Below are positions 55,178-64,000 of a stretch of 64,000 nucleotides of DNA, piece by piece. How positions within the stretch are numbered: position 1 is the first letter of the stretch; every line of letters begins with the position of its first letter. The stretch is from positions 992,001 through 1,056,000 of the forward strand of contig CAUWAG010000008.1 of NCBI GenBank assembly GCA_963556695.1, read 5' to 3'. The notes under the pieces were generated by a model, which was given only the letters and a program-made list of their open reading frames with translations, searched no databases and had not been told where the DNA came from. Source of the stretch: Anthostomella pinea (lineage: Eukaryota; Ascomycota; Sordariomycetes; Xylariales; Xylariaceae). The translations under genes and the position numbers were made by a program.

Positions 55178-57880
55178 GTGGTCACTTGCTATGGTGTCCT
55201 CGGGAGAGGCTTTAATGGCTTCCTGCCGTTGACAAGATGGAGATTTGCGGGGCTCTCTGGATACTATTTCTTTCACTGTGTTTCGGGTGGTCGTCGTCGG
55301 CAAGACCACTTGTAATTTGAGGGGGCACGCACTATTCGAGGAGGCTCAACTGTCCTTACTACAATATTCACCTGTCTATGTACTGTAGATATCCGTACTA
55401 AAAGTCGTTCCTTAACTATCACCTAAGATATGCCCAGACGTGAACGAAGTCAGACGCCCTCCGTGCATTTCTGCGATCAGTCGTCTCCCAGGAACCCTCA
55501 CCTCTCTTGACACAGATACTCACGCCGTCCCATCGCAGCCAGATACGGCGCTTCTTCTCCCTGCCGTCTTCACCACACAACATCACCACCTTCATCCCTC
55601 CTCCTTGCCACGCTGCTATCGTCTGAGCGTTCTCGGTCAAGCGGCACGCTGTCCCCCTTTCGGCCATGACGTCTGAAGCACGGACAGACAGACAGCAAGC
55701 CATACCACAAGCTCTGCGAGCTATCATATTTCCCTCCCTCCTTTCTGTTCGGTCTCCCTTTTAACCCATCACACCACACAGCCACGGCGCGTCGACGTCG
55801 ACGTCGTTTTCTTCAGAGCACGACAGCAAGCAAGCAAGCAAACGCGCGTACGTCGCATCATGTACATGCACTCCAGACACGCACATACGACGTGTGTCCC
55901 TGCTGGTACTCCTGCTCGTGCTCCTGCCCCTATCCGTCCGGTCTCTGCTAACGACTCTCCCCCGGGTCGTCACACGGCAGGGTACCGACCGACCGACCAA
56001 CCACCAACCCCACCATGCCCTCCGCGTCCTGCAGGCTCCCGAGATCTATAGAAACATTCCCGGTTCTTGGAATCGGATACCCTCCCATTCCTGCCTGCCG
56101 GCCGGCCAGCCTGTGGTCTTACCTGAGACACCCCACCGAGATGGGAACCCCACGGACCGCGATCCCCGTCAGCGATGGATAGCTGCAGACTTCCAGCAGC
56201 AAGCCGCCGAGGCTCGCTCCGCGCCGTGCCGGCACGGCGCGACCCTCTCCCTTGTGCCTTGGGGAGCCCCTGTACGCGGGATGCGATGGTACCACACCAG
56301 GGCCCGAGGTGTGTGTTATGCGCTCTGCCTCCGCCAAACCCTGTGGAGGGTAACGCTCGACAGGGGATGATGTATGCATGTCTACCTGCCGCCAGCCGAT
56401 ATATCTACGACTGCATGCCATGCACCCGCGGACGGATCTGGTTGCCTCGGCTGCGGAACTCTTGGGGTGGCCGGATGTGGACGGTTGCCTTGATATTGGC
56501 GCCCATTCGGTTTGTCTCCCCTATATGTGCCTCTTTATGTGGTAATGGTCGTACGAGCCTTGGCCTCGCTGCGCGCGCTATATTATTATATCACGTGTAT
56601 GCCTGTCTGCCTGACTGCCTGCCTTGGGCATTCCACATGCTCCCCTGACACGGAGTCTCTATCCTATCTGGGATACAACCTGCCTCAGAGGGAAGTACCC
56701 GCTCCGGAATATTGGCCGCTGGAACGTCGGCCGTTCCTGTTGGCTTGACCACAGATTGGAGAGCGCGCTGCAGATGGGAATGAATCCGTATCCATCCCTA
56801 CCCTGTAATGCGTAGTATTTACCTGGCTTATCTGCCGCCCCTATTCGTCGGCTTCCTCTCACCTGTGATCCGGAAAAGTTACCTGTCATATTCTTCATAT
56901 CAGCCCGACGTCCGTCTCTCCCCTTTCCCTCATCTCGATACCGTGATACCCTAGTTTGGCCCGATGATCGAGCTCATCCAGAGCACGATGCTCGGCTTGA
57001 CTGTTCCGATGATCGAGCTCATCCCGCGCAGATTCTCGGCTTGGCTGTTCCGATAATGAGTGTCCCTGCGGCTCCCCGTTGACGAGGTTGCGTTGTGGGT
57101 TACTCGACCTGGGCGATGACATGGCCGATTGGGCAGATTACGACAGATATGGCAGATACGACAGACATGAGAGGCGCGGCTGTCAGGACAGATGGACTGG
57201 GGCCTTGTGATGAGATCTGGCCGCCGCTAGCGATCGGATAGCTCCTCGTCGTGGACAAGCTGTCGTCTTGATCGTGTCATTCTCCTCGTGGAGAGCCCCT
57301 GAACTCGGTTCTTCACCAAGTCACTGGTGAGTCCTTCCAGTCCAGGGGCTCGGCCCTGTTCCAGCAGGATGGGCAAGTCACGACGGTAGCAAGGGTGGTG
57401 ATAACGCCTGCATATCATGGGGACTGGCTGTTCTCCTTCAAATTGGGAGCGTGAGGAACACCCATGACGAGGTTCTGGACTCGGAACTCGGGGGTCATGT
57501 GCCCCCCTCGCATGCCTGTTGGTCATAGGTGTTGGTGTTTATTGAGCCCTTGACTTCCCAGACGGAGATCATGATGATCTGATAACAGGCAGTGAAGTAG
57601 GGTGGCGTACTACCAATTTCATCGCGGGAAAGGCGGCAGACTTGGTTTTCTGTATTTGGGAGTCCCTCTGGGCGCCTTAGGCCATAGCCCCCTGCACGCT
57701 CGACACAAGTGCTCAATCATGTAGGTTACTGCTATACATTACCAAGCAGGCTGAGTAATTAAAGGTCGTTTTGGATAGAGCAGCAAGGAGAGAGTAGCCC
57801 CAAGGAGAATACGCAATAGGAACGCGCTAGGTACAACGGGTATCCCTACACTTCTTGCTGTCGGCGTACTTATATCAGCT
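55178..57880. other. Intergenic region of 2.7 kb
   Basis: No supported gene; the ORFs at 55894-56648 are short, overlapping and motif-free. It contains a CAAGCAAG run near 55828-55842 and a 45-bp tandem duplication at 56963-57051. Confidence 0.5.
56963..57051. repeat. Tandem duplication of a 45-bp unit
   Basis: Two adjacent diverged copies start gatgatcgagctcatcc at 56963 and 57008 and end in ggctt(g/gg)ctgttcc. No gene is associated. Confidence 0.75.
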
Positions 57881-60800
57881 TCAGCTCAATACGCAGCTTT
57901 TGTCTGTATCTTCTCCGGGTGGAACAACCACCGCTCCACTCTGCACAAGCACCAGCTCATTGACTCTGTCCTGGCCATATTCGACCCGAGTCCAGGTCCT
58001 CAAGTTCCCAGTATTTGTATCGATTTCCCAAACCCGCGCTCGTCGGTGAAATCGCTTTCCACCGTACGAACAATATCCCCCGAACCCACTGCCACCCCCA
58101 TAGCATAGCCAAGGGCCAGGCTGAAGGGCTTTGTTGCCATGCTTTTGTGGTAGCAGAGCGCAAAAGTCATTTACGTGGTCGTGCCCACAGCCCAACGCTG
58201 AGACGCCTTCCTTGACCAAAGCGTCGTAGAAATGGGAATTGAAGCTGGGGCTCTCAGTCGGTTCCCTCCGGTGGCCGGTGTATATTTTAATATGTTGGTC
58301 TCCGAACTCGGGTAGAGGAATATATAGAAAAGCTAGAGACAGATGCAAGCGGTTATCATCATTGCTTTCCTCACGCGCGCTTCGTTGTGCTTGGGAGATG
58401 TTCGTGAACCAGTCAATTTGGCTTTGCTTGATAGATTCGTAGTCGTTTATCTTGCTCGGCAATTTTCCGTGCGAATCTAGGAAATATAGAGTTGATAACG
58501 GGAGTTATGCCAGGGCGGGAGCCAGGACCTGAAGGTGGAAGTTGCCTATGCCGTCGACCTGTTCTGGGCCTGCCTCGCAGAGAATATAAGGCAGATGCTG
58601 AAGTATTGACATCTGTGCTGTGCCTGTGACCTAGTCAGTAAGAACGGGCAGATATTATTCACAATACACAGCTTATTAGTACGGTATAGCTACACTGACC
58701 CTCCAAAAGTCTCCGAGCATCCACCACGCTAGTTTCAAAACGCGTCTACGCGCTCGCGACCCCCTTCCTTCTTCACCTTTTATTTACTCAATACCAAAAC
58801 GATGGATTTACAAAAGGCTGGTACAATTCTGACCGCAAATCGCGAGCCAAACCATGAATTTACTTCCGAAGCTCGTGCAGCTATTGTGGCTGCCAGGGCG
58901 GCAGGCGCAAGGCGCGACGATGTCGCGAGCGCGTTCCATCTGGATCGGCCTCAAACCGTGACCGACATTATCAACACTGGTAGAGAACATAACACCACGG
59001 TCTCTCGACCTCGAGAGGGAGCCACAAGGGCTCTAAACAAGCGCGAAGAAGCTCAGCTAGTTGAAACGGCACAAAAGTACCCCAGGGCCACCTATAGAGA
59101 GCTCAAAAAAGAGAGCAGGGAGGGTCCTCAGCTCCCATACCACTATTTAGCGCGTTCTTCGCGCTCACGGGCTTCGCAAGTGGAAGGCGGCGAAGCGGAT
59201 CGAGCTTACGGAAGATGACGCACGAGAGAGGCTCGCTTTTTACAATAAATACGACTCCCCGGAGGCTCTGGAGGAGCTGATGCGAACGCTCTTCTCAGAC
59301 GAAGTCACGGTCCAGAATTCATCTGATAATCCGGGCGATTAGGTCATCCGCCTCTCTTCTGAACGTTACAGGCAGGATCTCGTGAACCCTCGGAGCCATG
59401 GGAGACCCCGTATATCCATTATGTGTTGGGCCTTGATCTGGTTACGCAGCGGAGAAGGTGGCCTAGGCAAAATCATCTTTTGCGAGCCCAATGAGGATGC
59501 TCCTCGCGGAGGAGTATCTTCAGCTTCATATCAAGACGTCCTTGAGGAAGGGCTCCTTCCGTTCTACGAGGCTGGGGATCCTTTTATGCAAGATAACGCT
59601 CGCATCCATCGATTTGGAAGCACTCCAGAGTGGCTAGAGGAGCACGGCATCTGAACGATCGACTGGCCTGCTCACAGCCCTGATTTGAACCCGATCGAGC
59701 ACGTTTGGGCACTTCTAAAGAAACAGATACAGAGAATCGAGCCTGGTTTCGCTGATTTGAAGGCTAATATTGCCCACGAGGCATATGCCAGACAGTTAAT
59801 CAAAAGGGCGTGGTCAGAGATCGATCCTGAGGATGTACGCGTTCTTGTCGAATCTCTCGGCAACCGAATCGCCGCAGTGAAAAGGGCAGGTGGTTGGTAC
59901 ACACACTATTAAATGGCTTATATAATACAGGTTTTTTCATATTATTACAGTGAGAGATGTGTGCGTGGTGAATGCTGAAAGTTGGAGGGTGTAGGCGTGT
60001 AGGGCTGCTCGAAAAGTGGGCTCGGAGACTTCTGGTCGGGGAGTGTATCTTGCGGGGCAAAGCAATTTATAAAATTCGCGAGAGTATGACATTTCGAGTG
60101 TATTGCCAACCTTTAGGAGAGAGGCTACTCACGTGATAATGCGTGGAGACCCTCGCTATCATGATTGCCAAAGACGGTTGCGAACGGGATGGAACGCTCG
60201 ATCATAGGAGCAGCCACCTTGAAGAGGGCAGATTGGCTGTCAGAGATGTCATGGTGCAGTTGATCTCCTGTGAGAACCACAAGTTCTGGTTTCTCGACAT
60301 CCAAGATCTCCTCAATGAAGTTTACCGTCAGTTGGTCAGCCTCTCTTTCCGGCAGATTCTTTCCATGGGCATCAATAGCATCTTTGCATACCCCAATACC
60401 AGTGACCATATGCGTGTCAGAGATCTGGACAATCTTGAATTTGCCGTCCTCTTTGATTCTCAAAGCCGCGCGAGCATCTGGTCTTGGCCTGGCCCTGCCA
60501 TGGAGCACGCTGAGCCTTGCAACCGGTATCTTTGAGCGAGCATTAAGTTGAAGCGGTGATCGCATAAGATCCCATTGTGGTCGGGGGTCGACGGCATCTA
60601 TACCAAATAGAACGTCTACCTCTGTCACAGCTTGATCAATCTTGCCAGAGAAGTTGCCTCTCAGCACCCAGATCCCGCCAGGTCGACTCTCCCATGAATG
60701 ACCTGGGCTAGGGTCAGATGGCGCCTGGCCGACTCTGATATCCATGACTAGTAGGTCCTCAGCTGCAAGCTTTTCCTTATTTGCTAGCGCCACATAGAGA

Positions 60801-60949
60801 TATGCACTCTGCTGAGACGTATGTAGGTAGAGATCCTTATCTATGCGGTGCCATTTCCAGGAATTCAGTTCGTGGGCGCAAGGAGAAACTGGCGAGGAGA
60901 ATATGCATATGGTAAGATCCGTGGCAACTGGGTGAGCGATATCGGCCAT
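57881..60949 (-). pseudogene. DCR2-type calcineurin-like phosphatase, transposon in intron and in-frame stop
   Basis: Model complement(join(57881..58623, 60133..60949)), 520 codons, phase 1. Donor gtgagt (60132) and acceptor gtcacag with upstream tactgac restore ALSRTAQMSILQHLPY. Exon 1 has KIVQISDTHMV (metal-binding D-x-H), VVLTGDQ and FATVFGNHD. Exon 2 has EAGPEQVDGIGNF, TLYFLDSHG, SALGCGHDHVNDFC (GHDH metal motif) and the DCR2-like ending YGGKRFHRRARVWEIDT. Yeast Dcr2 is a serine/threonine phosphatase acting on Sic1 and Ire1. Two lesions: codon 312 (58507-58505) is TAA in an otherwise open frame (VLAPALA stop LPLSTLYFLDSHG), which would remove the GHDH motif, and the intron holds a 1.3-kb Tc1/mariner element. 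The ATG at 60949 is the first in frame; the family's N-terminal membrane anchor is not seen, so the 5' end may be incomplete. Confidence 0.82.
58693..59991 (+). mobile_element. Degenerate Tc1/mariner element (DD34E)
   Basis: A 1.3-kb element is flanked by TA dinucleotides (58691-58692 and 59992-59993) with imperfect terminal inverted repeats at 58693-58729 and 59963-59991; shared parts are CCTCCAA, AGCAT and CACCACGC. The transposase reads on the plus strand from ATG 58802. It has an N-terminal helix-turn-helix (FTSEARAAIVAARAAGARRD), then a frameshift near 59125 and a stop (TTI stop RVLRAHGLRKW). The catalytic pieces are FSDEVTVQN, FMQDNARIHRFG and HSPDLNPIEHVWALLKK, with 34 residues between the second Asp and the Glu. 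Further stops lie near 59341 and at 59652-59654 (TGA, probably from CGA). The element is dead. It sits in the intron of the phosphatase pseudogene, in opposite orientation. Confidence 0.9.
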
Positions 60950-61296
60950 AGTATGGGGGGTCGACGGCGTCGCTATTTCGTAAGGGATGGATGCTTAGGG
61001 TGGTCAGAAGCGGCATCGCCGTCATTGCGCAGCCTGTGGCGGACTGGCTCTGTGCATCTGAAGACTCAGGCTGCGACGACCTGAAGGGGGAAGGTGGACG
61101 GCCACCTGTGCAATGGGGTGGGGCTAAAGAAAGAGAAATGTTAATTCCAGAAGAGAAGTCCCCGTTAAGCCAGACTCCTCCCATGATGAGGAACGTTATA
61201 TGCAGTCATGCCATAGTAGGTTATCCCATCACAGTTCCTAAGGTAGCATTTAGCCCCCAAATGAGGAGAACCTCACTGTGCCTCATTGTTCTACTT
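60950..61296. promoter_or_regulatory. Divergent intergenic region between phosphatase pseudogene and HET gene
   Basis: About 565 bp separate the two ATGs. The minus-strand frame stays open for 16 codons upstream of ATG 60949 and then meets TAA. I cannot assign promoter elements. The right part is taken up by the inverted repeat at 61297-61387. Confidence 0.4.
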
Positions 61297-61387
61297 ACCT
61301 CATCCAAACGACGCAACTTGTGCAACTTCTATTCTAACAAGGTTAGGTGCTGTATCAATTGCACAAGTTGCGTCGTTTGGATGAGGT
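61297..61387. repeat. Perfect 29-bp inverted repeat with 33-bp spacer
   Basis: The left arm 61297-61325 begins acctcatccaaacgacgc and the right arm 61359-61387 ends gcgtcgtttggatgaggt; the arms are exact reverse complements over 29 bp. The spacer itself contains ctaacaaggttag, a small palindrome. It lies 126 bp upstream of the HET gene ATG. It could be a tiny MITE, a transcribed hairpin, or a regulatory palindrome. Confidence 0.9.
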
Positions 61388-61513
61388 GTGTATTCATATT
61401 CGAGGATTTCGACGAGCTCTTCGCACCCTGCGAGTGTCAGCGCCATTTGCCTGTGTCTCAAGATATCAGAAGAGCGGGATATCCTTTTGCAGAGGAGGCG
61501 TCGACCACTCAAG

Positions 61514-63429
61514 ATGCGACTCATCAATACGAAAACCCTACAGTTTCAGGAGTTCAGTGGCGGGGAGATTCCATACTATGGCAGGGAGATCCCATACTAT
61601 GCCATACTGTCCCACACATGGGGAGAAGAAGAGGTATCCTTCCACGACATGACGAACTCAACAGGGCAGGGCAAATCGGGGTTTACCAAGATAAAGTATA
61701 CGTGTGATCAAGCTGTCAAGGACCGCATCGATTGGGCGTGGGTCGACACGTAAGACCCCTCTCCCTATCTCAATTCACAGCCGGACGATACTGACCATGT
61801 TGTAGCTGTTGCATCGACAAATCAAACAGTGCTGAACTATCCGAGGCCATCAACTCGATGTTTCAATGGTACAAAGATGCAGCTGTTTGCTATGCATACC
61901 TCGTTGACGTGAACCAGCTGGAGCCAACCCAAACGTGGGAGCTATTCGACAAAAGCAGGTGGTTTCAAAGGGGGTGGACGCTGCAGGAGCTTTTGGCACC
62001 ACAGCATCTCGTCTTCTACGACCAGAACTGGACTACGCTTGGCGATAAACTTGGACTTGCTGAGAGGATATCAACGATAACAGGTATCGACAAGATGATC
62101 CTCGAAAGTCATAATCTGGACTCTGCGAATGTGGGTGAGAAGATGAGCTGGGCATCCCTTCGATCCACCACTCGACGCGAAGATGAGGCATATTGCCTTT
62201 TTGGAATATTCGGCGTGAATATGCCGTTGATATACGGAGAAGGCGAGAAGGCCTTTGCTCGCCTTCAAGAAGCCATCATGGCGGCGACTGACGATCCAAC
62301 ACTCTTCGGCTTTGGGATGAGGGGAGAACGCATGTCTGCGTTACCGCTTAAAGTCTGGTTAGCCGATAATGACAGACTCCATGGTTTTCTGGCCAATAGG
62401 ACGCAATGGTTCCACCACGCACACACTCTGGAGCTAATCCCAGGATGGCCGAAGTTTGGCTCTGCCGCCCCCAGCCTGTCAAGTAGGGGGGTCCGCATCG
62501 AAGTGCTCCTTCTCCAGCTCAAGTCCTCTGATTACATAATAGATGACGACGATGGGCAAGGACCGGCAGAGCCTATGGCGGTAGCAGTGCTAGGGGTTCG
62601 ACATAAGTCATGGCACGGCAATGTTGCTTTGGGCATAGTAATTCACCGCTGGGGAGAGAATCTCTACGGCAGGCCAACAACTTTGAGCGCCATTCGAGTG
62701 CCATTCAAGACGGACTATAGCGACTTGTGGCCTCATCTAACCATAATTTACATCAAGCCCAGGGCTGTATCCCTTTTACATCATGAAGCAGGATTAACGC
62801 TCGAGACCAGTCTTGTTGAAGCGTTTCCTGATGGGTCCCAACTAAACACAGTCATCACCGTTCCTCCGGCTATATATGACCCGGCAAGCAGCACGGTGAA
62901 TTGGGGACAACACATGGACGGCATTAACCTGGGGCTTGTCTACTCCTACCCCAAAGGACACCGCTTCGCTCTATTGTTCACCGCCGAGCGCAATGCTAGA
63001 ATGGAACACGTTGACCTCGGCCGAGCCACGGGACCCGAACAAGTCGAACGACCTCCATCGCCGACTACACCCCAGTCCTTGCAGATACTGCAAATGCCCG
63101 AATTCAAACTGAGAAACTACTTGCTCGATCTGGCCCCAGGATATAAGCTTGACCACCCTCGCTTTATGGGTATGCGTTTCTTCATGGACGCAAGTCTATG
63201 GTTGAACCACGAAGAGTCCGCGCGAATAGTGTATTGTGTTGATAACTACCATCTCAGACACCCCAATTGTTCCCAGGGGAAGGCGAAATTCCCCCATATT
63301 TTCGCCGTCGCGACTACAGTCGAGGACATCCTTATGTATGCGAAAACAAGGAAAAATGCGATGAAAGGTCCTTACGCACGCTTGAGGAGATTACCGGCGC
63401 CAAGCGGGGGAACGTCTGGTACAGCTTGA
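61514..63429 (+). CDS. HET-domain protein (vegetative incompatibility type)
   Basis: Model join(61514..61749, 61806..63429), 619 aa. The 56-bp intron (gtaaga ... ttgtag, phase 2) joins WAWVDT to CCIDKSNSAELSEAIN. The start is MRLINTKTLQFQEF, the usual first beta-strand. The HET core runs from PYYAILSHTWGEEEVSF through WAWVDTCCIDK and AVCYAYLVDVNQ to WFQRGWTLQELLAP, followed by family motifs SWASLRSTTRREDEAYCLFG and MPLIYGEGEKAFARLQEAI. The remaining 330 residues are unrecognised; there is no NACHT or WD40 domain, so it is the HET-only class. Such proteins cause cell death after fusion of unlike strains. Odd: a 21-bp in-frame tandem duplication at 61563-61604 repeats REIPYYG-like residues just before the AILSHTW strand. 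The frame is open to the TGA at 63427. Confidence 0.9.
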
Positions 63430-64000
63430 CTTCGTCAGAAATCAGACTCTCTTCACATACCACATGGGAAGTCTGCCGTTGAAGGCAATGCCGGATGAGG
63501 GCTTCTATCGCTGTCGGTGGTGCTGTCGGGTTTCCAGTGTCAGGGTGTCCAATGGACGCTCAAGGCATCAAGTACACCCAAGTGGCAATACACGTCTGTG
63601 TGAGAAGCTCTTCAAGCTTTCGGTCAGAATTATGCTAGTTAGGAGGTGCCATCCATCGACCATAGCCAAACACAACGACTTTCATTGCCAGTATAACCAT
63701 CCCGTCCCAGCCTACATCATGGTCTAATCTTGTTGCCTGCAAGATGGAAGCCCCCCTCCAGCCCTCCAGCCCTCCAGTCCTCCTGGGCCCAGCCCCTGTT
63801 CCCAACCTCTCCTTCTTCCCCTACAGCCTCTCGTTCAGAACTTCCTTGCTCCTGACGTCCATTAGGTGATCAGCGACGCCGAAGACACGGCGCTGCCGCG
63901 CAGGCCGACGGGGACGACGACGACGACGCGATCCAGGAGATGGCATCTACATCACGCGTCATGGCCAATGGTGTGCCGGTCGACCGGCAAGGCGTGGGCC
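63430..64000. other. Right-edge region, possible exon of a neighbouring gene
   Basis: From about 63815 to the window end all frames are unusually open and GC-rich. On the plus strand one reads DDDDDAIQEMASTSRVMANG; on the minus strand one ends VFGVADHLMDVRSKEVLNERL-stop at about 63812. One of them is probably a true exon of a gene continuing past the edge, but I cannot tell which. Confidence 0.3.

Noticed and set aside
58693..59991. Active transposase gene
   Set aside because: At least one frameshift and three stop codons interrupt the DD34E transposase; the terminal repeats are also imperfect.

Overview
The window is nuclear DNA of a filamentous ascomycete (Pezizomycotina; Sordariomycetes is my guess). 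The reasons are short GT-AG introns of about 47-430 bp, long intergenic stretches, HET-domain (vegetative incompatibility) genes, a fused cnxABC-type molybdopterin gene, a fungal GMC fatty-alcohol oxidase and fungal LINE and Tc1/mariner relics. No bacterial operons, rRNA, tRNA or CRISPR arrays were seen. The splice models below were derived by reading frames across GT/AG sites by eye.

Layout from left to right: an F-box/LRR protein (2862-4913 +); a small secreted eight-cysteine protein (7928-8372 +); a single-pass membrane protein (about 9865-8864 -); a broken small ORF (10775-11142 +); a dead HET gene split by a 5'-truncated LINE with a 13-bp target duplication (12180-11178 -); about 6 kb without a convincing gene; an unrecognised 338-aa protein (18309-19325 +); an Mps1/TTK-type kinase with an in-frame TAA (26860-24229 -); a long-chain fatty alcohol oxidase (30404-27611 -); a fatty acid elongase (34353-35883 +); an unrecognised 557-aa protein whose first intron holds a 12-bp tandem array (39693-37532 -); a minisatellite with units of about 150 bp (40130-40750); a FYVE zinc-finger protein (43410-42460 -); a MoaA-MoaC fusion (49640-47411 -) divergent from a WDR8/WRAP73-like WD40 protein (50439-52138 +); a two-RRM RNA-binding protein (53703-55177 +); a DCR2-type phosphatase pseudogene with a Tc1/mariner element in its intron (60949-57881 -); and an apparently intact HET-domain gene (61514-63429 +) with a perfect 29-bp inverted repeat upstream.

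The middle (24-55 kb) is mostly housekeeping: mitosis and spindle pole (Mps1, WDR8-like), lipid metabolism (FAO, ELO), membrane trafficking (FYVE), molybdenum cofactor and RNA binding. The two flanks (10-12 kb and 58-63 kb) look accessory: HET genes, transposon insertions, nonsense mutations and inverted repeats. The most instructive observations are the LINE insertion in a HET gene, the transposon lodged in a phosphatase intron beside a nonsense codon, and the cnxABC splice donor that sits inside the C-terminal Gly-Gly codons of the MoaA part.
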